Made by a program: the position numbers and the translations under genes. The notes below the pieces were generated by a model. It saw only the letters and a program-made list of their open reading frames with translations, made no database searches and had not been told where the DNA came from. From contig NC_011565.1 of NCBI RefSeq assembly GCF_000010645.1, forward strand, positions 324,001 through 388,000: DNA of 64,000 nucleotides, given 5' to 3'. The stretch's first letter is position 1; every line of letters begins with the position of its first letter. Origin of the DNA: Candidatus Azobacteroides pseudotrichonymphae genomovar. CFP2 (GTDB taxonomy: Bacteria > Bacteroidota > Bacteroidia > Bacteroidales > Azobacteroidaceae). Below are positions 20,101-29,325 of the stretch, in pieces.

Positions 20101-20521
20101 ATTGGAACAAATTGGAAAAATTTCTGTTCAGGTATCTGGACAACCAATAGAAATCAGTCTCGAAGATGTAAAAATTGTATCCGAAGATATACCGGGGTGG
20201 TTAGTAGCCAATAATGGTAAATGGACAGTAGCATTGGATATTACTATTACCGATAAATTGAAAAAAGTAGGTATTGCTCGCGAATTAGTTAATCGTATTC
20301 AAAAAATTCGCAAAACTAATGGATATAAAATTACAGATAGAATTAATTTAACTATTCAATCTGATAGACGCACAAATGAGGCAATAAAAGAAAATAAACA
20401 ATATATTGCTACTCAAACACTTGCCAATAGTATTATAATATCGGATAATCTAATTAAGAAAATTAAATTAGACCTAGGAGATATCAACTTGTTAGTTGAT
20501 ATAACAAAAGATTCAGAGTAA
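17126..20521 (+). CDS. ileS: Isoleucyl-tRNA synthetase
   Basis: This large class I aminoacyl-tRNA synthetase charges tRNA-Ile and edits misactivated valine. From the ATG at 17126 (MNNKNQKFPEYKELN) the protein is 1131 aa, the size of the long Bacteroidota/eukaryote-type IleRS. The HIGH-type motif lies in PPSANGIPGIHHVMAR, the editing domain includes AWTTTPWTLPSNTAL and GTGIVHIAPTFG, and KMSKR is in NGNKMSKRLGN. The frame is open upstream to an ATG at 17087, but the first extra codons coincide with TATTTTCG at 17092-17099, which resembles a -7 box. The downstream dksA-like and lspA genes follow in the usual Bacteroidota order. Confidence 0.97.
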   Translation: MNNKNQKFPEYKELNLAKINQEMLQYWETYDTFHRSIKIRKGGPSFVFYEGPPSANGIPGIHHVMARSIKDVFCRYKTMKGFQVKRRAGWDTHGLPVELGVEKALNITKEDIEKKIPIEEYNTACRKTVMKHTKEWEDLTRKMGYWIDMNNPYITYDNQYIETLWWLLKELYKKGLLYKGYTIQPYSPAAGTGLSTHELNQPGCYRDIKDTTCIAQFKIINPLAEMSAFGDAFFLAWTTTPWTLPSNTALCIGINIEYIAVQSYNPYTGLPLTAVIAKDLLFTHFDNKALNIPLEAYRYGDKLIPFKITGSWKGSELVGMKYEQLIPWISPEKEAFRIIAGDFVATDSGTGIVHIAPTFGTDDYKVAKANDIPLLMVMDKNGIYRPMVDSTGRFFRLEDLDKDFIEKKINISLYSEFAGRFVKNAYDDNLINSDTNLDIDICVMLKQQNRAFKIEKHIHSYPYCWRTDKPVLYYPLDSWFIRTTAVKDRMIELNNTINWKPQSIGQGRFSKWLENLQDWNLSRSRYWGTPLPIWCTEDGTEEKCIGSIKELMEEIQKAIEAGLMAENSYQDFKYIDLHRPYVDKIVLISESGKPMRRETDLIDVWFDSGAMPYAQLHYPFDNTELIDNGFFFPADFISEGTDQTRGWFFTLHAISVMVKDSVAFRNVISSGLVLDKNGNKMSKRLGNTIDPFEIIATYGSDPLRWYMITNSLPWDNLKFNTKGIEEVRRKFFDTLHNTYSFFALYANVDNFNYWKSEIPLEKRPEIDRWILSLLNSLIKEVDEQLSTYEPTHAARSIKNFVNDNLSNWYVRLNRKRFWKSGKLDTDKLSAYQTLYICLKTISQLISPIAPFYADKLYIDLVQKTQISVHLSDFPVANEVLIDKFLEEKMQIAQDISSMVLALRRKVNIKVRQPLSSIIVAVLNSRQKESVEAVQTLILNETNVEEIRYVGSTEGILIKKIKLDFRRIGPRYGKIAKDLKKSISNISQESISQLEQIGKISVQVSGQPIEISLEDVKIVSEDIPGWLVANNGKWTVALDITITDKLKKVGIARELVNRIQKIRKTNGYKITDRINLTIQSDRRTNEAIKENKQYIATQTLANSIIISDNLIKKIKLDLGDINLLVDITKDSE

Positions 20522-20613
20522 CTAGATTCAGAATAACCAAATGAATTCTAAAATCAAAATTGGTAATTTTAAATAAAAACCCTATTTTCGAGACAATTTA
20601 ACTCAAATGGAAT

Positions 20614-20991
20614 ATGAGTAAGGGGAAAAGATATTCGGATGAAGAACTTGAAGAATTTAGAACTCTAATATTGGAAAAATTAACAATAGCAGAACAAGAC
20701 TACAATTTGTTGAAGTCTACTCTAGTAGATAGAGATGGAAATGATACTATCGACTCGTCTCCCGTATACAAAACTTTGGAAGAAGGCGGTGCTGCTCTCT
20801 CCAGAGAAGAAACTAATCGCTTAGCACAAAGACAATTACAATTTATGCAAAGTCTAAAAGCTGCCTTGAAACGTATAGAAAATAAAACTTATGGCATATG
20901 TCGTATTACGGGGGAACTCATTCCTAAGAAAAGACTACGTGCTGTACCTCACTCAACATTAAGCATTGAAGCGAAAAAAAAGAAAGAGTAA
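20614..20991 (+). CDS. TraR/DksA-family transcription regulator
   Basis: A 125-aa protein with the DksA/TraR coiled-coil plus zinc-finger-like fold; family members bind the RNA polymerase secondary channel and modulate initiation. The region DGNDTIDSSPVYKTLEEGGAALSREETNRLAQRQ forms the coiled coil and KTYGICRITGELIPKKRLRAVPHSTLS the globular end. Only one of the four usual zinc-binding cysteines is present, which is common in the short Bacteroidota members rather than a defect. It lies between ileS and lspA, four bases before the lspA ATG, so the two are co-transcribed. Confidence 0.88.
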   Translation: MSKGKRYSDEELEEFRTLILEKLTIAEQDYNLLKSTLVDRDGNDTIDSSPVYKTLEEGGAALSREETNRLAQRQLQFMQSLKAALKRIENKTYGICRITGELIPKKRLRAVPHSTLSIEAKKKKE

Positions 20992-20995
20992 GGGA

Positions 20996-21613
20996 ATGAA
21001 AATGTCGAAAGGATTTTGGGCAATTGTACTCATAACATTTATTCTTTTAGAAGACCAAGCTATCAAGATTTGGATAAAAACTCATGTGCCCCTATATAAG
21101 GATATATATATCACCCATTGGTTTCATATATGCTTTATAGAAAATAATGGTATGGCTATGGGAATAGAAATAACAGCAAAGCTATTTTTATCCATTTTTC
21201 GTATCATTGTTTCCACTGGAATTGCTTGTTATCTTTATGGATTGGTGAAAAGAAATTTCGAATTGGGATATATTCTTTGCATATCCATGATTTTTGCCGG
21301 AGCGATTGGAAATATTATAGATAGCATTTTTTATGGGGTTATTTTTAGCAATAGTACTTCTCAAATTGTATCCACTCTTTTCCCATTTAAAGGATATGCA
21401 ACATGGTTGCATGGAAAAGTAGTAGATATGTTTTATATGCCTTTTTTTAAATTTTCTCTACCTACATGGATACCCTTTGTAGGAGGAGATGAATTTATAT
21501 TTTTCCGTTATATCTTTAATCTAGCAGATGTTTCCGTTTGCACAGGAATTGCTATTTTGTTGTGTTTCTACCGAAACACATTTTACACGAGTTTCGAAAA
21601 AAACTTATCATAA
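20996..21613 (+). CDS. lspA: Lipoprotein signal peptidase (signal peptidase II)
   Basis: This inner-membrane aspartyl protease removes signal peptides from prolipoproteins such as UrtA, GldH and the PstS-like protein encoded here. The ATG at 20996, four bases after the dksA-like stop, gives 205 aa, the longer Bacteroidota form. Conserved segments are LLEDQAIKIW, ENNGMAMGIE (NNGxAFG-like), GAIGNIIDSIFYG with one catalytic Asp, and FNLADVSVCTGI with the other. Four hydrophobic segments are evident. An alternative ATG lies two codons downstream. Confidence 0.93.
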   Translation: MKMSKGFWAIVLITFILLEDQAIKIWIKTHVPLYKDIYITHWFHICFIENNGMAMGIEITAKLFLSIFRIIVSTGIACYLYGLVKRNFELGYILCISMIFAGAIGNIIDSIFYGVIFSNSTSQIVSTLFPFKGYATWLHGKVVDMFYMPFFKFSLPTWIPFVGGDEFIFFRYIFNLADVSVCTGIAILLCFYRNTFYTSFEKNLS

Positions 21614-22094
21614 TAAATATGAAAACTAATCTTTTATTTTTAGTCTGAAGCGAAAAGTGCGGTGCAAAAAAATAATAGAATTGTCAAGGTATATTCCGCA
21701 TTTCTATTTTACGGTAGTGCTGACGACGCTTACGAAAATTTTTCATGGAATTATTATCGTGAAGACAAAAAAGTCCAATTTTGATAATAGTGAAGATATA
21801 GCGAATTCCAACAATAGGGGAACTGGAAAAGTCCTGATAGATCAGAAAATAAAATGACAACTAGAAATCATTTGTTAATTTGTTATGAGAAGTATAAAAT
21901 TTTGCTAGTATTACTATCGGGTTCTATCGCACAAGCACTTGATTGAGTAAACTTACCATCGGTGTCATTACCTAATGAGAGGATTGCATGTCCAGATATG
22001 TGAGCCAACCGGTTTAGGTTTAGCTGTAGCTTCAATAAAAAGTTGATTGTTATGATGGTTCTAGGACAGCACACTAGTCTTTATATCGAATGAT
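21614..22094. other. Gap between lspA and the DUF1599 gene, probable gene remnant
   Basis: 481 bp without an intact gene. Just after lspA, MKTNLLFLV followed by a stop at 21619-21648 looks like the start of a small secreted protein, and in related Bacteroidota a small lipoprotein gene often follows lspA. The rest has stops in all frames except short random stretches. Confidence 0.4.
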
Positions 22095-22673
22095 ATGGAC
22101 ACATGGAAAATAAACATCACGCATTTTGAAATAGATCAAATTATGGAAGAGTTTAATCATGCAATAGTTATTTGTCGAGATTTATTTGAAAGGAAGCTTA
22201 AGGATTATGGTGCTTCGTGGCGTCTCATGCGACCACAATCAGTTACCGACCAGATCCTCATCAAGACAAAACGTATTCGTAATTTAGAAATGAAAAACTG
22301 TTCCATAGTAGATGAGACCATGGAAGATGATCTGATGGCAATTGCCAATTATGGAATAATTGGTTTAATTCAACTGAATCTTGGATTTTCCTCTATAGTG
22401 GATATGGACAATGACCAAATAATGAAGCTGTATGATGAACATATAAAAGAAACAGAAAAGTTAATGCAAGCAAAGAACCACGATTATGATGATGCATGGG
22501 AAAGTATGCGTACCAGTAGCTATGTGGACTTTATTCTGACGAAGATTTTCCGTATCAAACAAATTGAACAAAATGGAGGAAAAGCTTCTTCAAGTGAAGG
22601 GATAGATAGAAATTATATGGACATCATTAACTATGCTCTCTTTGCACTCATATTAACGAATAGGAGCAAATAA
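22095..22673 (+). CDS. DUF1599 domain protein
   Basis: A 192-aa soluble protein with two copies of a helical repeat. The first has LKDYGASWRLMRPQSVTDQILIKTKRIRNLE and the second has NHDYDDAWESMRTSSYVDFILTKIFRIKQIE; both are typical of DUF1599, a Bacteroidota family of unknown function. The internal duplication is clear by eye. It stands alone: the next gene is 300 bp away. No catalytic motif is assigned to this family to my knowledge. Confidence 0.85.
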   Translation: MDTWKINITHFEIDQIMEEFNHAIVICRDLFERKLKDYGASWRLMRPQSVTDQILIKTKRIRNLEMKNCSIVDETMEDDLMAIANYGIIGLIQLNLGFSSIVDMDNDQIMKLYDEHIKETEKLMQAKNHDYDDAWESMRTSSYVDFILTKIFRIKQIEQNGGKASSSEGIDRNYMDIINYALFALILTNRSK

Positions 22674-22974
22674 GGGAGGTGTGTGAGAATTATAAATTGT
22701 CTGAACGGAAAACTCCTACATGCACGTATTGGACAAAAAATGAGGATAGGCATAGTTAAGTATGCAGTTTTCGTTCCATCAATATCACAATAAAGTTTTT
22801 AATTTGTACATTCAAAAATAACTGATGATATAAGTAAAAAGCGTTAAACATTTTTAATTTTTCAGTTAAAAAAGAGTAATCTCAAAATTCCAGATTTATA
22901 AAAATCAACTCTTTAGAAAAAAATCATTAAATAATCACATATTAATTTTTATTTTTGACAATCAAAAAAATCTT
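22674..22974. other. Gap upstream of the POT transporter
   Basis: 301 bp of very AT-rich sequence with no ORF, RNA or convincing promoter box that I can support. Confidence 0.5.
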
Positions 22975-24654
22975 ATGTTCAAAAATCATCCTATAGGATT
23001 ATATACCCTGGCGCTAACGAATACTTGCGAACGCTTTGGACATTATACCATGCTTGCTGTTTTTACATTGTTTCTTCAAGTAAAATTTGGACTTACAGCT
23101 TCCTATACTGCAACTATACTAGGTGTTTTTCTAGGTGTCGTTTATTTTACTCCTCTACTTGGAGGAATTATAGCTGATAAATGGTGGGGCTACAGAAAGA
23201 CAATTAAAATTGGAATTTTTATTATGTTCAGCGGATATTTCCTGCTTGCTTTCTGTATTAAATTTCTTAGTCAAGACGTACTATACGTAGTGTTTCTTGC
23301 ACTTTTAACAATCTCAATTGGCATAGGTTTTTTTAAAGGAAATCTTCAAGTATTAGTGGGTAATCTCTATGATGCTTCTGAACAACAAAATCAACGAGAT
23401 AATGCTTTCAGCATCTACTATATGGCGCTTAATATCGGTACTCTTTTCGCTCCCACTGTTGCTGAAAAAATAACAAACTTCGTTCTTGTCAAAAGCGGAT
23501 TATTTTATAATGCAAAAATTCCGGCTTTAACCCATCAATTTTTAGATGGAACGATTGATATCCAAGGCAAAGCTGAATTAATCAAATTGGCAGCAATGCA
23601 GCAAATTGGAATAACAGACTTAACTAGTTTCAGTAGATTTTATATAAGCAAATTATCAGAATCGTACGACTATGTATTTTGGATGGCTTGTCTCATTCAT
23701 ATTGCTCTAATGCTTATTTATCTTTTTTTTAGAAAAACTTATGAACCAGTTGATTGTCATCCACAACAATTGATCTTCAATTCCGAAAAAAAAACAGAAG
23801 TTCTACCTACTCAACAACAAATTAAAGAAAGAATCATTGCACTTATACAGGTTTATTTTATAGTCATATTTTTTTGGATGTCGTTTGACCAAAACTGGCT
23901 TACATTGACTTTTTTTGCACGAGATTATACAGCACAGCTCGTAACAGGTCTAAATCGTATTGAATTCGACGTAATTAGTCTATCATTAATCGCATTAGCG
24001 ATATATAGTTTATTTGGTATTTTTCAATGCAAAGGTAAAAGAGTGAAATGGGTTCCTGTAGGTATACTAATGGTATCAATTACCTTAATTTTTATTAAAT
24101 ATTATTGTATACCGCCGGCTATTAAAATTTATCCAGAACTTTTTCAACAATTTAATCCGTTCTTTGTAATAGCACTGACCCCTGTTTTTGTATACCTATT
24201 TTGTTATTTAGCCAAAAAAAAGAAGGAACCTTCCGCTCCTTGTAAAATAGGAATAGGCATGATGATCGCTTCATTGGGATACATAATTCTCGCTATAGGT
24301 TCTGTTGGTTTGGCAACTCCTATTGAATTAAAAAGTTTGGGAGGAGTAAGTAATCAACTAGTATCACCCAATTGGTTAATAGTAACCTATCTCACTCTTA
24401 CTGCTGCCGAATTATTGCTAAGCCCAATAGGTATTTCTCTTGTATCAAAAATAGCCCCACCTCAATATAAAGGGATGATGATGGGAGGTTGGTTTGTTTC
24501 TACGGCTATTGGAGGCTATTTAGTTTCTCTTATTGGTTATTTATGGAATAATATGCAATTATGGAAAGTCTGGGGGATACTTGTAATTTGCTGTTTGATA
24601 TCAGCTCTATACACATTCTCCATTATGAAAAGATTAGAAAAAATATCTAAATGA
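22975..24654 (+). CDS. POT/PTR-family proton-dependent peptide transporter
   Basis: A 559-aa major-facilitator protein of the proton-dependent oligopeptide transporter family, importing di- or tripeptides at the inner membrane. NTCERFGHYTMLAVFTLFLQ corresponds to the ExxERFxYY motif of helix 1, and GGIIADKWWGYRKTI to the conserved loop between helices 2 and 3. GFFKGNLQVLVGNLY matches the PTR2 segment with G-x-G-x-x-K-style residues. About twelve to fourteen hydrophobic helices are present. For a symbiont it would supply amino acids as peptides. No regulatory site is evident. Confidence 0.88.
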   Translation: MFKNHPIGLYTLALTNTCERFGHYTMLAVFTLFLQVKFGLTASYTATILGVFLGVVYFTPLLGGIIADKWWGYRKTIKIGIFIMFSGYFLLAFCIKFLSQDVLYVVFLALLTISIGIGFFKGNLQVLVGNLYDASEQQNQRDNAFSIYYMALNIGTLFAPTVAEKITNFVLVKSGLFYNAKIPALTHQFLDGTIDIQGKAELIKLAAMQQIGITDLTSFSRFYISKLSESYDYVFWMACLIHIALMLIYLFFRKTYEPVDCHPQQLIFNSEKKTEVLPTQQQIKERIIALIQVYFIVIFFWMSFDQNWLTLTFFARDYTAQLVTGLNRIEFDVISLSLIALAIYSLFGIFQCKGKRVKWVPVGILMVSITLIFIKYYCIPPAIKIYPELFQQFNPFFVIALTPVFVYLFCYLAKKKKEPSAPCKIGIGMMIASLGYIILAIGSVGLATPIELKSLGGVSNQLVSPNWLIVTYLTLTAAELLLSPIGISLVSKIAPPQYKGMMMGGWFVSTAIGGYLVSLIGYLWNNMQLWKVWGILVICCLISALYTFSIMKRLEKISK

Positions 24655-24702
24655 TTTTGAGATGGAATTAGTTTTTGCAAAAAAATGAGATTTGTCCCTT
24701 AT

Positions 24703-25149
24703 TTACAAATCATGATATTCTGGTATTACTTTCATAAAAACATATTTCCCCCGCTCATCTACATTACAGCAATAGTGCTGTAATCCATTGCTAACAATTA
24801 ACCAAGATACTTTCAAACTCATATTATAACGAACAATCTGCTCAATACATTTTTGGGTAAGTGTTATGACAGGTGATTTATATTCGACAACCATTCGAGC
24901 TTGGAATAAATAGTCGTATAGAATTGTATCGCATCTACGATTCATTTTCCCAAACTTAATACAAATCTCATTTGCTAACAAACCTTCAGGATAATGCTTG
25001 TAATGGATAAAATAATTAACAAAATGTTGCCGTACCCATTCTTCTGGTGTTAAACGAACATATTGTTTTCTCAAACGATCAAAAACATATTCCTTATTCC
25101 ATTGTTTTCTTATTTTTAAATCGGCAAGAGGAAGGTTCAAATCATACAT
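24703..25149 (-). CDS. Type I restriction enzyme R N-terminal-like nuclease-fold protein
   Basis: A 148-aa stand-alone protein matching the HsdR N-terminal domain family (PD-(D/E)xK fold). RRCDTILYDYLFQARMVVEYKSP contains the Asp and the ExK catalytic triad (D...EYK), followed by TLTQKCIEQIVRYN. No helicase, specificity or methylase genes are nearby, so this is not a restriction system. In Bacteroidota this short protein is commonly encoded divergently beside holA, as here (90 bp apart). Its function is not known to me; a DNA repair or replication link is only suggested by the neighbour. Confidence 0.8.
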   Translation of the reverse strand: MYDLNLPLADLKIRKQWNKEYVFDRLRKQYVRLTPEEWVRQHFVNYFIHYKHYPEGLLANEICIKFGKMNRRCDTILYDYLFQARMVVEYKSPVITLTQKCIEQIVRYNMSLKVSWLIVSNGLQHYCCNVDERGKYVFMKVIPEYHDL

Positions 25150-25239
25150 ATTTTTTAAACTTCGTTCTATAGTTCCAAACCAATTTTTATTTAATTTTAA
25201 TCGAAATACAAATTTATAGAAACATAAAGTTTACAATTA

Positions 25240-26256
25240 ATGACAAAAAATACAAGCTTCAAAACAATAGAAAATGCTATACGGGCAAAACAATTCATGC
25301 CTATATACCTATTTCAAGGAGAAGAAAGTTATTACACAGATCTACTAACTAATTTATTGATACAATCAGTTTTGGACGAAGTAGAAAAAGATCTTAACCA
25401 AACCATTGTTTATGGGTCAGAAACAAATGTCCCAAGTATTATTAATATTTGCCGAAAATATCCCATGATGGCAAAACGACAACTAATAGTTATAAAAGAA
25501 GCACAAGCATTGAAAAATATAAACGATTTAATTCACTATGTCAAACAGCCACTTTCCTCTACAATACTCGTCATCAACTATAAATATGGAAAATTGGAAG
25601 GAAGAAAAAAACTCGTTGACGAGATAGCTAAAGTAGGTATTATTTTTGAATCTAAGAAAATAATCAATAGTAAAATCCCTGATTTTATTATTGATTATTT
25701 AAAGGGAAAACAAATTGAAATAAATTTTCAAATAGCAAAAATTATAACCGATCATTTAGGAAATGATTTGAGTAAAATAGTTAAAGAACTAGATAAGCTT
25801 TCTATTGTTATACCCATTGATCAAAAGAGAATTACAGCCGATTTGATAGAAAAAAATATTGGTATCAGCAAAGATTTCAACAATTTCGAGTTGCAAAATG
25901 CTGTTGCCGTGAGAGATATATTAAAAGTCAATCGAATTGCTTTTTATTTTGAACAAAATCCCAGGAATAACCCTCTAATACTCACTTTAAATGTATTGTT
26001 TGGATTCTTTGTCAATCTTATGATTTGTCAATACGAAAAAGACCAATCCCAAAAACACCTTATGCAGGTTTTGGGATTTAAATGGAATTTTCAAATAGCT
26101 AATTATATACAAGCAATAAAACATTACAAACCAACTAAAACAATGAATAATATATCTCTCATTCGACAATATGATGCCAAGGCAAAAGGAGTGAAAAATT
26201 TTTCTGTAAATCAAGGAAAATTACTGGTAGAACTCCTTTATAAATTGATGCATTAA
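25240..26256 (+). CDS. holA: DNA polymerase III delta subunit
   Basis: This subunit of the clamp loader opens the beta clamp. The 338-aa protein matches Bacteroidota HolA. The N-terminal region is IYLFQGEESYYTDLLTNLL, where the family has YxLxGxExYxxD. PMMAKRQLIVIKEAQALKN is the conserved strand-helix segment, and the C-terminal collar domain ends in LLVELLYKLMH. There is no Walker A motif, as expected for delta. It is divergent from the HsdR-N gene. A 988-bp gap follows. Confidence 0.9.
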   Translation: MTKNTSFKTIENAIRAKQFMPIYLFQGEESYYTDLLTNLLIQSVLDEVEKDLNQTIVYGSETNVPSIINICRKYPMMAKRQLIVIKEAQALKNINDLIHYVKQPLSSTILVINYKYGKLEGRKKLVDEIAKVGIIFESKKIINSKIPDFIIDYLKGKQIEINFQIAKIITDHLGNDLSKIVKELDKLSIVIPIDQKRITADLIEKNIGISKDFNNFELQNAVAVRDILKVNRIAFYFEQNPRNNPLILTLNVLFGFFVNLMICQYEKDQSQKHLMQVLGFKWNFQIANYIQAIKHYKPTKTMNNISLIRQYDAKAKGVKNFSVNQGKLLVELLYKLMH

Positions 26257-27244
26257 AACCACAAAAAAAAATAGATTTACTTCTTTTTTTAAAATATACA
26301 AAATGACCTATAACGCCATTGAATAAAAGGAAAAAATCCTTTCATAGATATAAGAATTAATATTCTTCGCAAAAAATGTAAAATGAGAAAAATTCAAAAA
26401 ATTAGGGTAAAGCTAAAACTTAAAAATAGCAAACAATAAACAGTAATTTTATTATTTATACTATAGCTTAGTTTTAATCAATTACTTATGTTAGTACTTT
26501 TAACAAAGTACCAAGTGTAAGTATTACAGTTGTAACCAACACAAATACAATAGATTAGTTTTAATCTACTTGTCTCAATAACTAAAGGGTTTTATCAAAG
26601 CTCTTTAATAAATAAAAAACAAATGCAAAGAGACCTTTCACTTTAGCTTTCCTTTAAAGAAAAATGAGTCATTTTTGAGGTTCTTAGTTTTTATTAAAAC
26701 AAACATGCTTTTTATATAGAATTAATTGCTTATTCCTTTTCACAAGATTTGATACCAGAGCATCAATGGTACCATTTTTTGTTTTGTTACATTGAAACCC
26801 TTTTCTATTTATCTTTATTTACCCACCTTGAAATAGAAGTTAAATCTCTATGAAAAAGGATAAACTGCTTTACCAACCATTATATTCCAAATTCATGGAA
26901 ACTGATTTAACTCATATACTCACAAAAAATATAACAGCATGATTATATCAGATAATATCAGTATTGGTTCAAGAACACTACGGAAGTATAAGACTTCTAC
27001 ACAGAATTATCAATAAATAATTACCTTGTTGTGAACTGCAACCAATATAAAAAATACCAGTATAGTTTTCGGTACTTCTTGAAAAGGCTGATGAAAGTAG
27101 AACCTTAAACATAATAGTTTGTAACTGTACAAATATCCATATCGATAGTCACAAATCAATAAATATTCCGATATCTTAGCAACTTTCCGAAAATAAAATA
27201 TATTTTCTATTCAGAGGTACAGAAGAAATGAAAAAGCTTTTTAT
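26257..27244. other. Long non-coding gap between holA and prs
   Basis: 988 bp with no credible ORF on either strand. Between about 26480 and 26610 it holds a run of small stem-loops (listed separately). The rest is AT-rich, with C exceeding G on the + strand. No rRNA, tRNA, tmRNA, RNase P or SRP RNA signature is recognisable. Confidence 0.6.
26483..26607. other. Run of stem-loops, possible structured RNA
   Basis: Successive inverted repeats are visible. 26483-26523 has a 7-bp inner stem (gtacttt/aaagtac, loop taac) inside a 6-bp outer stem (tactta/taagta). 26529-26540 has a 4-bp stem. 26551-26568 has a 7-bp stem (tagatta/taatcta, loop gttt). 26583-26607 has a 7-bp stem with one G-T pair (taaaggg/ctcttta). 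Such a series in 125 bp is more than I would expect by chance, but no known RNA family is recognised and the strand is unknown. Confidence 0.3.
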
Positions 27245-28183
27245 TCACAATAGATAAAGAGAACTAATAGAAGCATTATTACAAACACGAATAATTGCAG
27301 TTGCAAATAATTCAGATATGGAAATAATTTTTACCTTTTTGCTTTTTTGAGAATAAGGGATAGTATCGGTAAAAATAATACCTGTTAATGCAGAATGATC
27401 TATACGAATAGAAGCAGGGTCAGACATCACTGGATGTGAAGCAATAGCCCTAACAGAATTAGCACCTTCTGCTATCATTAAATCGGCAGCTTTAGTAATC
27501 GTCCCGGCAGTATCTACCATATCATCTATCAAAATCACATCCATCCCTTTTATGTCTCCAATAATCTTCATATCTGATACTTCATTAGCTTTTTTACGCA
27601 ATTTATAACAGATAACCATTGGTACATCTAGATGCTTAGCATAGGAATTAGCTCTTTTTGTTCCACCAACATCAGGAGTAGCAATAGTCGGATTTGCCAA
27701 ATTCCATGTTTTAATTTCATCTATCAATATAGTAGAAGCATATAAGTGATCTACTGGTACATTGAAAAACCCTTGTATTTGATCAGCATGTAAATCCATT
27801 GTAATTAATCGGTTAATTCCAGCCACACTTAATAAATCAGCGACCAACTTAGCCCCAACAGCAACACGTGGCTTGTCCTTTCTATCTTGGCGTGCCCAAC
27901 CAAAATAAGGAACAACAGCTATAATAGATTTTGCTGATGCTCTTTTAGCCGCATCAATCATCAAAAGGAGTTCCATTAAATTATCTGTCCCTGGAAAAGT
28001 AGATTGGATAAGAAATACATGAAATCCACGAATAGATTCCTCATAGGAAATAGCAAATTCACCATCAGCAAAATGCTCAATATTCATTTGCCCAAGAGGG
28101 CAATTTAAATTCTTACAAATTTTTTCCGCTAGATAGCGGGATTTTGTTCCCGAAAATACTTTATAGGAAATTTTCGTATCCAT
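27245..28183 (-). CDS. prs: Ribose-phosphate pyrophosphokinase
   Basis: This cytoplasmic enzyme makes PRPP from ribose 5-phosphate and ATP for nucleotide, histidine and NAD synthesis. The 312-aa length is standard. Motifs include VFSGTKSRYLAEKICKNL, GRADGE-like HFADGEFAISYEESIRG, VPYFGWARQDRKDKPR (flexible loop with catalytic residues), and the PRPP-binding VILIDDMVDTAGTITKAADL. It runs toward the gap after holA and lies 33 bp downstream of ilvE on the same strand; the two could be co-transcribed, without a clear metabolic link. Confidence 0.97.
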   Translation of the reverse strand: MDTKISYKVFSGTKSRYLAEKICKNLNCPLGQMNIEHFADGEFAISYEESIRGFHVFLIQSTFPGTDNLMELLLMIDAAKRASAKSIIAVVPYFGWARQDRKDKPRVAVGAKLVADLLSVAGINRLITMDLHADQIQGFFNVPVDHLYASTILIDEIKTWNLANPTIATPDVGGTKRANSYAKHLDVPMVICYKLRKKANEVSDMKIIGDIKGMDVILIDDMVDTAGTITKAADLMIAEGANSVRAIASHPVMSDPASIRIDHSALTGIIFTDTIPYSQKSKKVKIISISELFATAIIRVCNNASISSLYLL

Positions 28184-28216
28184 AAAAAATATTAGTTAGA
28201 TTTTATTTGTTATAAT

Positions 28217-29239
28217 TCACTTTCCAACTATTGTTACCCAACCAAATTTGTCTTCTTCATCTCCATATTGAATTGCTTTTAATTTATTATATAATTTTAT
28301 ACTAATAGGCCCAGGTTTTCCGTCTTTGGAAAAGATATATGATTGATTTTTATCTACGTCATCTATTCTATAGATAGGACTAATGACAGCTGCCGTACCA
28401 CACATGCCTGCTTCTTCTAATGTTATTAATTCTTCAATCGGAATTTGTCTTCGTTCAACTTTCATACCTATAGAATCAGCAAGTTGCATCAGACTTTTAT
28501 TCGTAATAGAAGATAAAATAGAACTCGATTTAGGGGTGATATATGTATTGCTTTTTATTCCAAAAAAATTAGCAGGCCCACATTCATCAATATATTTTTT
28601 CTCTTTGGCATCCAAGTACAACACAGCAGAATAACCTTTTTCATAAGCAATTTCTCCTGCTACTAAACTAGCAGCATAATTTCCTCCTACTTTATAAGCA
28701 CCTGTCCCCAAAGGAGCAGCACGATCATATGCCCGAAAGATTCCTACTGAAGTAGCCTTAAATCCTTCTTTAAAATAAGGCCCAACAGGCATGACAAACA
28801 CTACAAAAAGATACTCACTTGCTGCCTTTACCCCTACTTGTGCCGACATACCAATTAACAGTGGACGAATATATAAAGCAGCTCCACTTTCATAAGGAGG
28901 GACAAAGCGCTCATTTTTGTTTATCACTGTTATTATTGCCTTTTCAAACATATCAACTGGAAACTCTGGCATTAAAATTCCTCGTGCAGAAAATTGCATA
29001 CGCAAAGCGTTTTCACGCATACGGAAAATACGAATTTTTTTATCTTTTCCTCTAAATGCCTTTAATCCTTCAAAAACTTCTTGTCCATAGTGCAAACAAG
29101 TGGCTGACATATGCATAGGTATTTGTTCCGAATTTGTAATCTCCAAATCACTCCATTTACCTTCACAATAATATGACCTTACATTGTAATCAGCTTTTAC
29201 ATAACCAAAAGACAACTCTGTCCAATTGATATTTCTCAT
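28217..29239 (-). CDS. ilvE: Branched-chain amino acid aminotransferase
   Basis: This PLP-dependent fold-IV transaminase interconverts Leu, Ile and Val with their 2-oxoacids using glutamate/2-oxoglutarate. The 340-aa protein has CLHYGQEVFEGLKAFRG, IRIFRMRENALRMQFSARG, the PLP lysine region in GAYKVGGNYAASLVAGEIAYEKG, and VERRQIPIEELITLEEAGMCGTAAVI. All are characteristic of the larger BCAT2-like subgroup. It provides the link between amino acids and the 2-oxoacids used by the VorDBAC enzyme. A TACCTTTG box on the minus strand about 87 bp upstream of the ATG may be its promoter. Confidence 0.94.
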   Translation of the reverse strand: MRNINWTELSFGYVKADYNVRSYYCEGKWSDLEITNSEQIPMHMSATCLHYGQEVFEGLKAFRGKDKKIRIFRMRENALRMQFSARGILMPEFPVDMFEKAIITVINKNERFVPPYESGAALYIRPLLIGMSAQVGVKAASEYLFVVFVMPVGPYFKEGFKATSVGIFRAYDRAAPLGTGAYKVGGNYAASLVAGEIAYEKGYSAVLYLDAKEKKYIDECGPANFFGIKSNTYITPKSSSILSSITNKSLMQLADSIGMKVERRQIPIEELITLEEAGMCGTAAVISPIYRIDDVDKNQSYIFSKDGKPGPISIKLYNKLKAIQYGDEEDKFGWVTIVGK

Positions 29240-29325
29240 ATTATTACATTCTTCATATCTTAAACGTACCCTTCTCTTTTTTCTATTCTCGGATAGACAA
29301 ACGCAAACTAAAACGTTTCGTATTA

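Noticed and set aside
20614-20991. DksA-like protein with missing zinc cysteines as a decayed gene
   Set aside because: Short Bacteroidota members of this family commonly lack most of these cysteines; the rest of the fold is intact.
24703-25149. Restriction-modification or defence system
   Set aside because: Only an HsdR N-terminal-like domain is present, without helicase, specificity or methylase genes; this stand-alone gene beside holA is common in the phylum.
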